NCBI RefSeq assembly: GCF_000242595.2
Contig: NC_017098.1
Location: forward strand, 930,001 to 994,000
Direction: 5' to 3'
Length of the DNA stretch: 64,000 nucleotides
DNA from: Spirochaeta africana DSM 8902
GTDB taxonomy: Bacteria > Spirochaetota > Spirochaetia > DSM-27196 > DSM-8902
In this document: one piece after another, positions 44,044-53,259 of the stretch
Position numbering within the stretch: position 1 is the stretch's first letter
How the letters are laid out: each line of letters starts with the position of its first letter
Notes under the pieces: generated by a model
The model's input: the letters and a program-made list of their open reading frames with translations, nothing else
Database searches by the model: none
What the model was told of the DNA's origin: nothing
Made by a program: the position numbers and the translations under genes

Positions 44044-44907
44044 ATGAAAAACCTGCCCGATCTACGAGCGCCCATATTACGGTATTTATCAGCCAGCCTG
44101 CTGCTTGCTCTCGCCCTGAGCCTTCTGACCCCGATGTTTGCTTCTGCTGCCGGCCAGCCGGAATCGGACGTGCTGAAGGTGGGCATGGACCTGCGCTATC
44201 CGCCATTCGAGACCCGCGATCAGCAGGGCAACCCCGAAGGCATCAGTGTGGATCTGGCCACGGCCTTTGGAGAATACATCGGGCAGCCGGTACGGATTGT
44301 CGACACCAACTTTGCCTCGCTGATTCCGGCACTGAATGCTGGTGATATCGATGTGATCATCGCCTCGATGAGCCGCACCCCCGAGCGGGCGAGGGCCGTC
44401 GAGTTTTCCGACACCTACCTTTATTTCAAGATTATCAGCCTGGTGAATCGCGATTTCGCCGAGACCCACGGCATAACCGAGGACTCTACCACCGACGATC
44501 TGACATCACTAGAGGCAACCCGCTTTACCGGCATTACCGGCCAGGTTTCGGCCTCCATCCCGCAGTCGCTCGGTTTCGATGTAGAGGTGGCCACCAACCT
44601 CGAGTCAGCGGTGCTGAATGTCGTCCAGGGATCTGCCGACGTCCTGATGATGAGCGCCTTTCCGGTGACCCGCGGCCACATGGCCAACCCCGAGGACACC
44701 ATCGTGGTCTGGGACCCCTTCGAGTCCAGCCCCATCGCCATGGGCTTCCGCCAGGACAGCCTCGAGCTGAAGGAGCAGGCCAATGCCTTCATTGCCGGCC
44801 TGGCCGAACCCGGCGGAGTCTACGATCAGCTGGCCGAAAAATGGGATGACACTATCCGCGAGCGACTCGGGCGCTACGGGCTCGAGTTCTTCCTGACCGC
44901 CGACTGA
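44044..44907 (+). CDS. polar amino acid ABC transporter, periplasmic substrate-binding protein
   Basis: 287 residues with a signal peptide (cut near ASAAG, residue 36) and an SBP_bac_3 domain: VLKVGMDLRYPPFETRDQQG, then GISVDLATAFGEYIGQPV, ALNAGDIDVIIASMSRTPER, YFKIISLVNRDF. The acidic and arginine ligand contacts of amino acid binders are preserved (SRTPER). It captures amino acids for the permease and ATPase that follow. AGGAG precedes the ATG. First gene of a three-gene operon. Confidence 0.92.
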   Translation: MKNLPDLRAPILRYLSASLLLALALSLLTPMFASAAGQPESDVLKVGMDLRYPPFETRDQQGNPEGISVDLATAFGEYIGQPVRIVDTNFASLIPALNAGDIDVIIASMSRTPERARAVEFSDTYLYFKIISLVNRDFAETHGITEDSTTDDLTSLEATRFTGITGQVSASIPQSLGFDVEVATNLESAVLNVVQGSADVLMMSAFPVTRGHMANPEDTIVVWDPFESSPIAMGFRQDSLELKEQANAFIAGLAEPGGVYDQLAEKWDDTIRERLGRYGLEFFLTAD

Positions 44908-44917
44908 CGGGAGCTGT

Positions 44918-45682
44918 ATGCACATGCCCGATACACCCGCCACACGCCGTAATCTGCATAACAGCGGGGCCTACATCCTCGCTGTTGCCACCTTTGTCGC
45001 CTTCGCCATCTTTGTGGTGCTGCGCCAGCGCCAGGCCTTCGATATCGCCGCGCTGCTGCCATATCGCCAGGACATCATGCGCGGCTTTATGCGGACTATC
45101 CGGGTGTCGCTGGTATCGCTGGTGGGCAGCATGAGCCTGGGGTTTGTGCTGTACCTGTTTACCCGCTCCCGGGTGCGTTACTTCCGGGCGTTTACCGACG
45201 TCTTTACCGAGATCATCTACGGAACCCCGCTGCTGGTTATGATCATGATCATGGCCTTTGTGATTGGCCCGGCGTTCGGCTCTACCAATCGCGCCATGAT
45301 GGGCTTCCTCGGGCTGACCCTCTACATCTCGCCTTACATGACCAACATCTATAAATCCGCGATCGCCAGTATCGACCCCGAACAGTACATGGCCATGGAC
45401 CTGTTCGGTTTCAGCGTGTATCAGCGCTACCGCTACATCATTATCCCGCAGATTGTGCGAATCCTGATGCCGCCGCTTATGAACAATTTCTCGCTGATAA
45501 TAAAGGGGAGTGCCCTGCTGAGCGTGCTCTCGTATCGCGAGCTGTTTTACGAGGTACAGCTGATGACCAACAACAATTTCCGCTTTGTGGAGGGATTCAT
45601 CCTGATGTGGCTGCTGTACCTTACCCTGACCATCCCCCTGTCCCAGATAACCAAGTGGATCGATCGGCGGTGGGGCATATGA
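44918..45682 (+). CDS. polar amino acid ABC transporter, permease
   Basis: 254 residues of the HisM/GlnP family. The membrane segments include TIRVSLVSLVGSMSLGFVLY and LLVMIMIMAFVIGPAF. The EAA loop that contacts the ATPase is AIASIDPEQYMAMDLFGFSV (consensus EAA---G---------I-LP) and ends in YIIIPQIVRILMPPLM. Only one permease gene is present, so the channel is presumably a homodimer. It starts 10 bases after the binding-protein gene and overlaps the ATPase by 4 bases. Confidence 0.92.
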   Translation: MHMPDTPATRRNLHNSGAYILAVATFVAFAIFVVLRQRQAFDIAALLPYRQDIMRGFMRTIRVSLVSLVGSMSLGFVLYLFTRSRVRYFRAFTDVFTEIIYGTPLLVMIMIMAFVIGPAFGSTNRAMMGFLGLTLYISPYMTNIYKSAIASIDPEQYMAMDLFGFSVYQRYRYIIIPQIVRILMPPLMNNFSLIIKGSALLSVLSYRELFYEVQLMTNNNFRFVEGFILMWLLYLTLTIPLSQITKWIDRRWGI

Positions 45683-46383
45683 AGATCGAACTCAAGGACC
45701 TGAGCCATCACTACGATATCCCGGTGCTGCATCAGCTCAACCTCATCGTGCAGCAGTACAAATCGATCGCCATTATCGGGGTCTCCGGCAGCGGCAAATC
45801 AACCCTGCTGCGCATCCTCTCCGGACTCGAAGCGGCTACCAGCGGCACAGCACAGGTGAACGGACACGACGTCGCCGCCCCGGCGTATCGCGCATCGGTC
45901 GGGTTCGTGTTCCAGAACCACAACCTCTTTCCCCACCTCTCCCTGCTGCGCAACATCACCCTTGTCCTGGAGAAAACCCGCGGCTACACCCGTCAGCAGG
46001 CTCACGAACGCGCCACCCGCTACCTGGACCTGCTGCACCTGGGCAACCAGGCCCACAAGCTCCCCCGCAATGTATCCGGCGGCCAGGCCCAGCGCGCCTC
46101 GATCGCCCGCGCCCTCTCGATCGAACCCGAAGTAATCTTTCTGGACGAACCCACTTCGTCGCTGGACCCTGTGCTTACCTACGAAGTCCTCGCTGCCATA
46201 AAAGAACTGCGTGAACTCGGCATGGAGTTTGTTCTGGTATCGCATGTGATGAGCTTTGTTCACGACTTTGCCGACTACGTCATCTACATGGAGGACGGCA
46301 GCATCGCCGAGCACGGTCCTCCGACCATCCTCGATGCCCCTGCCACCCGCGCCCTGCAGGACTTTATGGCCAAGGTGCCCTGA
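45679..46383 (+). CDS. polar amino acid ABC transporter, ATP-binding protein
   Basis: 234 residues. Walker A GVSGSGKST at about 34-42, Q-loop FVFQNHNLFPHLSLLRN, signature NVSGGQAQRASIARALS, Walker B VIFLDEPTSSLDP, H-loop LVSHVMSF. The start overlaps the permease stop (ATGA). It powers uptake by the HisM-like permease. In-frame upstream codons belong to the permease in another frame and are rejected. Confidence 0.95.
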   Translation: MKIELKDLSHHYDIPVLHQLNLIVQQYKSIAIIGVSGSGKSTLLRILSGLEAATSGTAQVNGHDVAAPAYRASVGFVFQNHNLFPHLSLLRNITLVLEKTRGYTRQQAHERATRYLDLLHLGNQAHKLPRNVSGGQAQRASIARALSIEPEVIFLDEPTSSLDPVLTYEVLAAIKELRELGMEFVLVSHVMSFVHDFADYVIYMEDGSIAEHGPPTILDAPATRALQDFMAKVP

Positions 46384-46453
46384 ACCCTGGTCTCCACGGC
46401 CCCGGGGAGAAATTTCCCGGCCCCGGGTAATGATCGCCGCCGCGGCCCCGAAA

Positions 46454-47878
46454 TCAGATCTGCAGCGGCTCGATCTCCTTGAGGGTGTTATCATGCATCA
46501 GTCGCAGGCGATGCTCAGCCAGGCTGCAGATTACGGCCACCGGATCTGCCTGGGCCAGCCGTATAGACTGCAGCCGCTCTCGATCTATGCGTACCGACAG
46601 CAGGTAGCAATCAGCCGGTGTGCCGGTAGCGGGGTCAACCCGCTGCGTGTAGGCCGATACCAGAACCTCCCTGACCGCAGGGCTGAGGCAAAACGCGTGT
46701 GCCGCCAGATACAGCGACAGCCCGGTGGTCATATCACGGTAGATCCGACGCCGTTTGGCCGTCGGCAGATCCTTGATGCTCAGTTTTCCACTGGCCAGTA
46801 TGCGTGCTGTTTTGGCTGGCAACTGCGACATATCCGGCAGGTCGATATCAAGCCCGATACAACCCTGTGTCTGAATGTACGTAAAATCCACTGCACAGTC
46901 TCCCGGCAGGGGCAGCGACTCCAGCAGGGACTCCAGGTCTTCCTCGATAACATCCTGGTCGCCCCGCAGCTCTGCCTCAAGCCGCTGGGAACGCTGCTGG
47001 TATTCGCGGGCAAACCGGGCGTTCAGCCGCTGCGCCTTGTCGCGTTCAGCCGCCTCGTGTGCAGCCTTTGCCAACGTATACTCCTGATGTTGCCGTGCCA
47101 GTTCCGCCGACAGCCGTGCATCTACCCATTCCTGTCGCCGCCGCTGGATTACCCAGGGTGCCAGCACTTGCAGGATTCCCCCGACAGCCCGCCGGGCTGC
47201 CGCCTCCAGATCCGGCAGAACCGCGGCTGCTGTTGGTGCTTCATCCTGGAACGGACGGGGAGTGTACTGCTGCTGCCGCAGTGAACGCCGCTGCGCCAGC
47301 CAGTGCTCTCGCCCGGGAATCGCCGGGGCCACGGTATTGAACCCGCGCCAGGCTGCCAGCTCCTGTTCATGCTCCACCACGGTGTTGCGATACAGTTCCT
47401 GCACCGTTGCCTGCACCCCTGCATCCCGTCGCAGACCGCGCAGCAGCGAGGGATCGCGAACGGGTTCGCCCGACTCATCGGCATACACCGGGCGCCCACG
47501 CTCATCAAGATGAATCTTCAGGGTGAGTGATCCGTCGTGTGTATCACGGCTGCCGGCAGCGCTCCTGCCAGAGCCGGTTCTGCCAGAGCCGCCTGCACCT
47601 GGGCCCGCGCCGCCCGGGCTGGTACGGTCGGCCCGGCCGGCGCGGCCACCCCGTCCGCCCCGGTCGGCACGGCTGGTCTGGCCGGCGCGGGCGGTCTGGC
47701 CAGCGCCAAGCTTGTGGCGGTCATACAGGCCGGTGCCGGGGATGCCGGTGTTCAGGTAGGCCCCCTGCCGCCCGGCATTCACCGAGAGCCCCGGAATCCC
47801 GCCGGTCACACTCAACCCGCTTTTACTCAGGTTCAGGCGCAATCCTTTTCCCAAAGAAATCCGTTTTCGGTAACGCAT
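46454..47878 (-). CDS. DUF4236 domain protein with low-complexity linker
   Basis: 474 residues. The N-terminus is a DUF4236 domain (MRYRKRISLGKGLRLNLSKS, then GLSVTGGIPGLSVNAGRQGA and NTGIPGTGLY), a beta-rich module common in bacteria with no known function. A Gly/Arg/Ala/Thr-rich linker (about 55-115) follows, then a charged helical C-terminal region containing a long coiled coil (ELARQHQEYTLAKAAHEAAE). No catalytic motif found. The start at 47876-47878 begins exactly with the domain and has GGGGG upstream. It stands alone and converges with the ABC operon. Confidence 0.75.
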   Translation of the reverse strand: MRYRKRISLGKGLRLNLSKSGLSVTGGIPGLSVNAGRQGAYLNTGIPGTGLYDRHKLGAGQTARAGQTSRADRGGRGGRAGRADRTSPGGAGPGAGGSGRTGSGRSAAGSRDTHDGSLTLKIHLDERGRPVYADESGEPVRDPSLLRGLRRDAGVQATVQELYRNTVVEHEQELAAWRGFNTVAPAIPGREHWLAQRRSLRQQQYTPRPFQDEAPTAAAVLPDLEAAARRAVGGILQVLAPWVIQRRRQEWVDARLSAELARQHQEYTLAKAAHEAAERDKAQRLNARFAREYQQRSQRLEAELRGDQDVIEEDLESLLESLPLPGDCAVDFTYIQTQGCIGLDIDLPDMSQLPAKTARILASGKLSIKDLPTAKRRRIYRDMTTGLSLYLAAHAFCLSPAVREVLVSAYTQRVDPATGTPADCYLLSVRIDRERLQSIRLAQADPVAVICSLAEHRLRLMHDNTLKEIEPLQI

Positions 47879-48053
47879 ATTTGCCCCCGTCTGCAGTGTA
47901 GTAACTTGCACCTGTTTAGCGCAAACGATCAGCATACCGGCGGACCGGTGACAAAAACTGTCGCTGCCCTGTGACGACCAGGATGCCAGAACTATCACTT
48001 CAGCTGCAGGGTTAGCAGAGTGTCAGATAATGGGTAATCAGTATCGCCCACTA

Positions 48054-50921
48054 TTAAACCGGCTGCACACAGTTTTTGGTACGTTTGGCATGGTATAGAG
48101 CCCGGTCGACAGCCTGAAAGAACTCCTCCATATCCTGGTAGTGATTGGCATACTGACCGGCGCCCACCGAGACCGTGAGCGGGACAGCCTCGGCTGCAAA
48201 CGCCGCCGCAATTGCATGGCGGATACGCTCGGCCGCCTGAACGGCTTGGGTGAGCTCCGCATCCGGAATCAGCACGATAAACTCATCCCCTCCGTACCGG
48301 ATCACGATATCATATGCACGGACAGTATCCAGCAGCGTCCGGGCTGTTTTCTTGATCACCCGGTTGCCCTCCAGGTGACCAAGCTGATCATTCACCTGTT
48401 TAAAGTTGTCCGCATCCAGAACCAGCATACAGAAGGGAATATTCCTGCGGGCAAACAGGGCCAGCAACTCTGTCGACTTCTGCTGGAACACCCGGATATT
48501 ATACAGCCCGGTCAGGCTGTCGATCTGATTGACGTTTTCCATGTGGGTGACATACTCAATGTTGTCCATTTTAAGATGCAGCAGATCGATAATGCTCTGC
48601 AGGATATGCGTGTCCTCCTCGGTGTACACCCAGTTGTCATCGGCACTGTTGCCCACAACCAGAAAGCCCCGGGAGTCGTCATCCCCACCGATGGGTACCA
48701 GCAGGACAGACTGCGAATCGCAAAAATTCGGCTGGTAGTCATGGCTGCGACCAATGCGAATGCCGCGGTCATGCGTGCCCAAAAGCTGTGTGCCTAAAGT
48801 CAGAAATCCATCCAGGAGCTCCTGTTTTGTATCCGGTGCGAGGCTGGCCTCGGCTATAACCGGGCTATACGAAAAGTCTTCCACCACAAACAGAAAGATA
48901 AAGCGGGCTGAAAAGTTTTCCAGCAGGATAGTTCTCAGGAAATCGCAGATTACCGACAGGCTGTTCTCATTGATAATCATCTTCCCGAAATCATGTACGA
49001 CCCGGTAATACAGCAGCTGGTGGCTTTTGTCCGACGCATCTTTTTTTATCCCTACATAGGCAAAGAGTAAATCAAAGGGAACAGCTTCCCGGTATTTTGC
49101 TATATCCAGCGGCGGCGGTGTCTCGTATGCATCGAGAAAACAGCGGATATCATATTTCTCCGCCAGGCTCCCGGCAGCGGCGTGCCACCGGTGCTCACCG
49201 GTCGCAGAATAGAGATCCATGTAGAAATACACAACATAGATCTGCAGATAGGCCGAGTCATCGAGCTGTTCGGCAACAAGATCCATCACCCCGGATATCC
49301 GCTCCGGACTGAAGTCACGGTCGATCAGCACCTCGAGACGCCGCTGATGAAAAACATTAATAAAGTGTTCGTTTACGCGCCGGTGCTGCCGGAACAGCTG
49401 CAGATAGTCGCGGGCCGCCTGCATATCACCCAGACGAATCGAGACATGCGTCAGGAACACAATCGATTGAATCAGATTCCAGCGCCGGATCAGTCGCCGC
49501 GAAGTAAAGTGGGCTGCCAGCTGATGGGACATCTCGGCGTAGGAGAGTGCGGCGGACAGATTATTGGTAGCCAGCAGCACCTCGAACATGTTATTCAGGG
49601 TAACGGTAATCTCGGCAATATTTTCGTCAGCGAATGCATCAACCAGCAATCTGAACGCCCGGGTATACTGCGCCAGGCTCTCCTGCCAGCGCCCATGAGA
49701 AAAATGCAGGAACCCGATGCTATTGTGTATTCTGGCCCGCTCGACTGGCAAGACCCCACTCACCTCGTGACTGGCCGCCGCGTCGAGATACTCCAGTGCC
49801 TCGTCCGATCGCTTCTGCATCTGCAGCACCACCCCGGCATTTCTCAGGCACAGGAAGACCTCTAACGGGTATCCCTGCTCACGAGCCAGTTCCAGGGCAC
49901 GCAGCCCGTAGGCCAGTGCCGTTTCCCCCTGTGACAACGAGGAATAATAGTAGGACACCGACCGGGTTATAGCCGGCAGGAACCACCGAAGGCCGACAGC
50001 CTCGGCCTGCTCGATCGCACGATCAAAGATTGTCCCGGCATCCTCGCTGAACAGCTCGCGGTCCATAGACAGCACCACCGCCAGCTTGTAGTAGAAATAG
50101 GTGCTGAAGGCAGTCGGCTGTAAATCCGGCGCAGCTGCCAGAATATCCCACGCCTTTCTGAAGAAGACATTTGCCATATCCAGCTGATTGGTATCGCTAT
50201 AGTGCGCACCGATGATGGTATAGCTGCTGAACAGCACTGGCGCATTCTCCTGCACAACCGGCAGCAGCAGGTGTACCGCGGTGTCGACAGCCCGTGCCAT
50301 GAACTCGCTGCCGTACATAATCCCCAGCACTATCGGTATGCAGTCGTCTGAAAGCCGTCTGGCGGTAAACTCCCCAAGTATCGCCGGTTCCAGACCGGCA
50401 GCCGTACCCATGCGCAGATACCCACCCAGCTGAGACGTGGAAAAATCCGTGAGGCCTGGGGATGCGCCCGAATCCGGCACCAGATCCAGCTGCAACCGAC
50501 ACCCGGCCTGCTGCACGCCCCGTCTGACAAGTGCGGTCAGATGCTCGAAGGTATGCGGTAAATACTGCGGATGGAAAATACGGATTACTACGCTGTCTGC
50601 GGCATCGACCCCACCGTCGACATTTGCCCCACCGTCGGCAGCACGGCGCCTGTCCAGCAAAAACCTTGCCAGGAACGCCACCACATCCGAAAAACACTCG
50701 CGATACTGCTCATAAAACAGGGTGCGCAGCGCCTTGTCAGTACTTGGGTCTCTGCGCACCGCCAACCGGATCAGCGGGCGAAGATACGCCGGAGCCGACC
50801 GTACCTCCCGCATGAATTCCCGCCTGGCAGCAGGGTTCTGCAACTCTGTAGCCAGAATCGAGCTATACGGAAAGAACACATCGCGCACATGCGATTCCAG
50901 ACAGGTTACCTCAATGTGCAT
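48054..50921 (-). CDS. large GGDEF protein with TPR-like and GAF-like regions, putative diguanylate cyclase
   Basis: About 955 residues, soluble. An N-terminal region of about 250 residues is unrecognised. A long helical TPR-like section (for example YTIIGAHYSDTNQLDMANVF, then ETALAYGLRALELAREQGYP and NAGVVLQMQKRSDEALEYL) occupies the middle. A GAF-like domain (about 690-800, VLLVPIGGDDDSRGFLVVGN) precedes a C-terminal GGDEF domain with intact GGDEF near 876 in RYGGDEFIVLIPDAE. The layout resembles signalling ATPase-like MalT helical scaffolds without the ATPase. The start is uncertain between ATG at 50921 and 50939; the former has GGGAAAG ahead. Confidence 0.8.
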   Translation of the reverse strand: MHIEVTCLESHVRDVFFPYSSILATELQNPAARREFMREVRSAPAYLRPLIRLAVRRDPSTDKALRTLFYEQYRECFSDVVAFLARFLLDRRRAADGGANVDGGVDAADSVVIRIFHPQYLPHTFEHLTALVRRGVQQAGCRLQLDLVPDSGASPGLTDFSTSQLGGYLRMGTAAGLEPAILGEFTARRLSDDCIPIVLGIMYGSEFMARAVDTAVHLLLPVVQENAPVLFSSYTIIGAHYSDTNQLDMANVFFRKAWDILAAAPDLQPTAFSTYFYYKLAVVLSMDRELFSEDAGTIFDRAIEQAEAVGLRWFLPAITRSVSYYYSSLSQGETALAYGLRALELAREQGYPLEVFLCLRNAGVVLQMQKRSDEALEYLDAAASHEVSGVLPVERARIHNSIGFLHFSHGRWQESLAQYTRAFRLLVDAFADENIAEITVTLNNMFEVLLATNNLSAALSYAEMSHQLAAHFTSRRLIRRWNLIQSIVFLTHVSIRLGDMQAARDYLQLFRQHRRVNEHFINVFHQRRLEVLIDRDFSPERISGVMDLVAEQLDDSAYLQIYVVYFYMDLYSATGEHRWHAAAGSLAEKYDIRCFLDAYETPPPLDIAKYREAVPFDLLFAYVGIKKDASDKSHQLLYYRVVHDFGKMIINENSLSVICDFLRTILLENFSARFIFLFVVEDFSYSPVIAEASLAPDTKQELLDGFLTLGTQLLGTHDRGIRIGRSHDYQPNFCDSQSVLLVPIGGDDDSRGFLVVGNSADDNWVYTEEDTHILQSIIDLLHLKMDNIEYVTHMENVNQIDSLTGLYNIRVFQQKSTELLALFARRNIPFCMLVLDADNFKQVNDQLGHLEGNRVIKKTARTLLDTVRAYDIVIRYGGDEFIVLIPDAELTQAVQAAERIRHAIAAAFAAEAVPLTVSVGAGQYANHYQDMEEFFQAVDRALYHAKRTKNCVQPV

Positions 50922-51003
50922 AGACTTTCCCGGACTCATGTATCTTACACTGTAGTATACTTTAGCGGGTTTTTCCTGTCTGTGCCGGGCCGGCATCACA
51001 TGC

Positions 51004-51888
51004 CTATTGCCTGACCACCGGGATCCACACCTCGCAGTAGTAGTCCGGTGCACTCATATCACCCGGGCTATATACCTCAAGCTCCGGCGCATCAGCATGA
51101 TTATACCCGGAGGCTGGAAACCATTCTCCGTAGATGCGCTTCCAGACCTCCTGGATCGCCGAGGGCATTGGCCCCCGGGAGCTGAATATTGCCCAGGTTG
51201 CCTCTGGAATCGCCACGCGGCGACACCCCTCCGACAGCTGTGGGGGCTCACCGCCCGGTGGGGACTCAATCGCGATCATGTAGCTGAAACTCCCATCGGC
51301 CTCGTTGTAGTCATTCAGGCACACCCCCATAACCCCGAGCGGGGAATCCGGAGAGGCAGCATCGGCTAATTTCTCGATATCTCCCTGTTGTTGGGCACGC
51401 TGCCAGAATGCAGGGATCTCGATAAAGTTTTTCCCACCCTCGGCAGCCGTAGTGATGCTCGGTCCGATGATGCTGAATGCTGGTCGTGGTTCCAGTCTGA
51501 ATTCCATTGCGGTATCTCCTTTCAGTACGATAGAAAAAGATATCCTGGGCCAGGTGCGCAAACGTACGCCATGCATTCTCGCCTCTGACGGGGTGGTGTC
51601 GAATTCTCGTTTGAATGCACGAGCGAACGCATCGGGAGAGTCGTACCCGTACCGTGCTGCCAGGCTGGCTATGCTCCCGCCCTCCAGTGAGAGCTGCAGA
51701 GCAGCCATGCTTAACCGACGGCGGCGAATATACTCACCCAGGGTGGTCCCGGTGACTACACTGAACATCCGCAGAAAATGAAATGTCGAGCAGTTGGCCT
51801 CGGCCGCGGCGCAGCTGTACGAGATCTCCTGTTCCAGGTTCTGTTCGATGTAGTCAATTGCAGATTCCATCCGTTGCTGCCAGTTCAT
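51004..51888 (-). CDS. AraC family regulator with GyrI-like effector domain
   Basis: 294 residues. The N-terminal AraC domain has two helix-turn-helix units (EISYSCAAAEANCSTFHFLR, then IASLAARYGYDSPDAFARAF and the KREFDTTPSEAR signature). A C-terminal GyrI-like ligand-binding domain follows (FRLEPRPAFSIIGPSI ... CEVWIPV). This is the Rob/BmrR-type layout that senses small hydrophobic compounds. Start supported by AAGGAGAAG. No obvious target lies beside it. Confidence 0.9.
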   Translation of the reverse strand: MNWQQRMESAIDYIEQNLEQEISYSCAAAEANCSTFHFLRMFSVVTGTTLGEYIRRRRLSMAALQLSLEGGSIASLAARYGYDSPDAFARAFKREFDTTPSEARMHGVRLRTWPRISFSIVLKGDTAMEFRLEPRPAFSIIGPSITTAAEGGKNFIEIPAFWQRAQQQGDIEKLADAASPDSPLGVMGVCLNDYNEADGSFSYMIAIESPPGGEPPQLSEGCRRVAIPEATWAIFSSRGPMPSAIQEVWKRIYGEWFPASGYNHADAPELEVYSPGDMSAPDYYCEVWIPVVRQ

Positions 51889-52042
51889 ATCTTCTCCTTG
51901 GTATACCCCAGCGTAGCATGCCCTGGTCATCTCTGCCCGACATCTTTTGCGGAGAAGTGCAGGATTGTGAGAGAAACCTTTCGCGGCTGCACAGTGTACC
52001 GATTCTTATCCGGGCGTGCCCCCGGCAAACTACGGCAAAACC

Positions 52043-52501
52043 TCAATCAACCTCAATCGTCTTCCACACAATCGGCTTGATCGGCTTCCCGTCGGCAATC
52101 GGGCAGTAGCCATTAAAGGTATACTCGGCCATGCCGGCAATAAAAACCGGATCGGTCAGCGGGTAGCCATCCACACTGCACAAAAGCATATCCAGCTGAC
52201 ACAACGGACATAACCCCGTCGTGGACCCGTCCCGCTCCCGCATGAGCGCAGGCGGATTCTCCCGCGGATCAAAGCGATAGCCGCAGTACATGCAGAAACA
52301 GCACTCGCTCTGCGCAATACGCTGTCCATTGCGCAGACTCGTGCGCCCAGCCTGGTGCAGATACTCCTCGCCAAAACGCTCCAGCGCCAGCGGATACAGC
52401 GCTCGGGTATCGATCGGCCAGCCATCCGGATACAACTCAACCTCCAGGCCCGGCCCGTCCTGCCGGTTGTCGTCCCGCTGGTTTTTGTCGTCTGTGCTCA
52501 T
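52043..52501 (-). CDS. small zinc-ribbon protein of unknown function
   Basis: 152 residues. The centre holds CCFCMYCGYRFDPRE and then GLCPLCQLDMLLC, two CxxC knuckles likely to bind one zinc. Around them are WPIDTRALYPLALERFGEEY and, near the end, AEYTFNGYCPIADGKPI. No catalytic residues recognised. AGGAGG precedes the ATG at 52499-52501. It borders the repeat-rich island on its left side. Confidence 0.65.
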   Translation of the reverse strand: MSTDDKNQRDDNRQDGPGLEVELYPDGWPIDTRALYPLALERFGEEYLHQAGRTSLRNGQRIAQSECCFCMYCGYRFDPRENPPALMRERDGSTTGLCPLCQLDMLLCSVDGYPLTDPVFIAGMAEYTFNGYCPIADGKPIKPIVWKTIEVD

Positions 52502-52600
52502 AGAAAACCTCCTGTTCAGTAACACCAAAACCCCTGAACAGAATGCCCATAGCACCCACAGTGGGCGTACCCACGATGCATATCATAGCACTACCATACC

Positions 52601-52628
52601 GCCACCCCTGCGACAAAACGTGTCGCAG
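52601..52628. repeat. GCGACA/TGTCGC hairpin motif, copy 1
   Basis: CCACCCCTGCGACA, loop AAACG, then TGTCGCAG; perfect 8-bp stem CTGCGACA/TGTCGCAG. The C-rich lead-in and stem recur at 55385-55410 and, reverse-complemented, at 60781-60806. Always within about 60 bases of a copy of the large dispersed repeat. Confidence 0.7.
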
Positions 52629-52659
52629 GCCACCGATCATGCAGATTTTTTTGAAAGAG

Positions 52660-52770
52660 GTGTGACGCGCCCGCCCACGGGGCGGGCGATCCTCGTGGTG
52701 CGCCCAGCTCGCGCCGCGCCCAGCCACGTCGTCTGTGAAGATTCGCCAGCCGCGGCACCGGGGAGGAAGT
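52660..52770 (+). repeat. dispersed structured repeat, copy A
   Basis: Starts with the hairpin CGCCCGCC/GGCGGGCG (loop CACG), then GATCCTCGTGGTG, then the shared core CAGCTCGCGCCGCGCCCAGC, a GTCGTCTGTGA element and GCGGCACCGGG. It aligns with copies B, D and E over most of its length. The 52502-53006 gap holds this repeat, the hairpin motif, an inverted-repeat element and a promoter, but no gene. Confidence 0.85.
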
Positions 52771-52798
52771 GCAGGGGAGGGGAAGCAGTGTGGCAGCT

Positions 52799-52948
52799 GA
52801 GTGGTAGCAAAACGACACCCGACATGCGGGTAACTGCGTACTGCCGGTAAAGTTACCGATCGGGTTATCCCGCTAAAGGCAGTGCGCAGTGTAATTCATT
52901 TTCAGAAAGGCACTTAGATGGAATTCAGGTGTCGTTTTGCTACCACTC
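52799..52948. mobile_element. 150-bp element with perfect 21-bp terminal inverted repeats (MITE-like)
   Basis: The left end at 52799-52819 (GAGTGGTAGCAAAACGACAC...) is the exact reverse complement of the right end at 52928-52948 (...GTCGTTTTGCTACCACTC). Inside, ACTGCGTACTGCC and GGCAGTGCGCAGT form a further 13-bp inverted repeat with one mismatch, so the whole unit can fold back on itself. No open frame and no clear target-site duplication. It lies directly upstream of the glutaredoxin promoter. Confidence 0.75.
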
Positions 52949-52957
52949 GAAACAAGC

Positions 52958-52986
52958 TTGACTTACAGACGCCGTATATATAAAAT
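52958..52986 (+). promoter_or_regulatory. promoter of glutaredoxin gene
   Basis: TTGACT at 52958-52963, 17 bases, TAAAAT at 52981-52986, followed by AGGAGG and the ATG. The -35 box begins 10 bases after the right end of the inverted-repeat element. Confidence 0.6.
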
Positions 52987-53006
52987 ACTATATACAGGAG
53001 GATGCC

Positions 53007-53234
53007 ATGGCAGTCAAACTATACACCACCCCCACATGCGGGTTTTGCACCCAGATCAAACGATACCTGCGCGAGAAACGCGTGCCCTTTACCGAGTACG
53101 ACGTTTCCCGTGATCTGCGCCGCGCCGACGAAATGATGAAAAAATCCGGCCAGGCCGGCGTGCCGGTCATCGACATCAACGGCAAGGTCCTGGTTGGCTT
53201 CGACAAGGACAAACTCGAACGCAGCCTCCGGTAG
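53007..53234 (+). CDS. glutaredoxin-like protein (NrdH/YruB type)
   Basis: 75-residue thioredoxin-fold redox protein. Active site TCGFC (CxxC) at residues 10-14, cis-Pro in AGVPVIDINGKVLVGFDKDK. The short length and GFD near the end match stand-alone glutaredoxins that pass electrons to ribonucleotide reductase or reduce disulfides. AGGAGGATGCC precedes the ATG. It converges with the truncated AddB-like gene, their ends 25 bases apart. Confidence 0.92.
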   Translation: MAVKLYTTPTCGFCTQIKRYLREKRVPFTEYDVSRDLRRADEMMKKSGQAGVPVIDINGKVLVGFDKDKLERSLR

Positions 53235-53259
53235 CAGCTCCAAGCCGTACTCAGCTCGA

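Noticed and set aside
46384-46453. Terminator between the ABC operon and the DUF4236 gene
   Set aside because: There is a GC-rich stretch with repeated GGCCCCGGG and a weak stem, but no T-tract; too weak to list.
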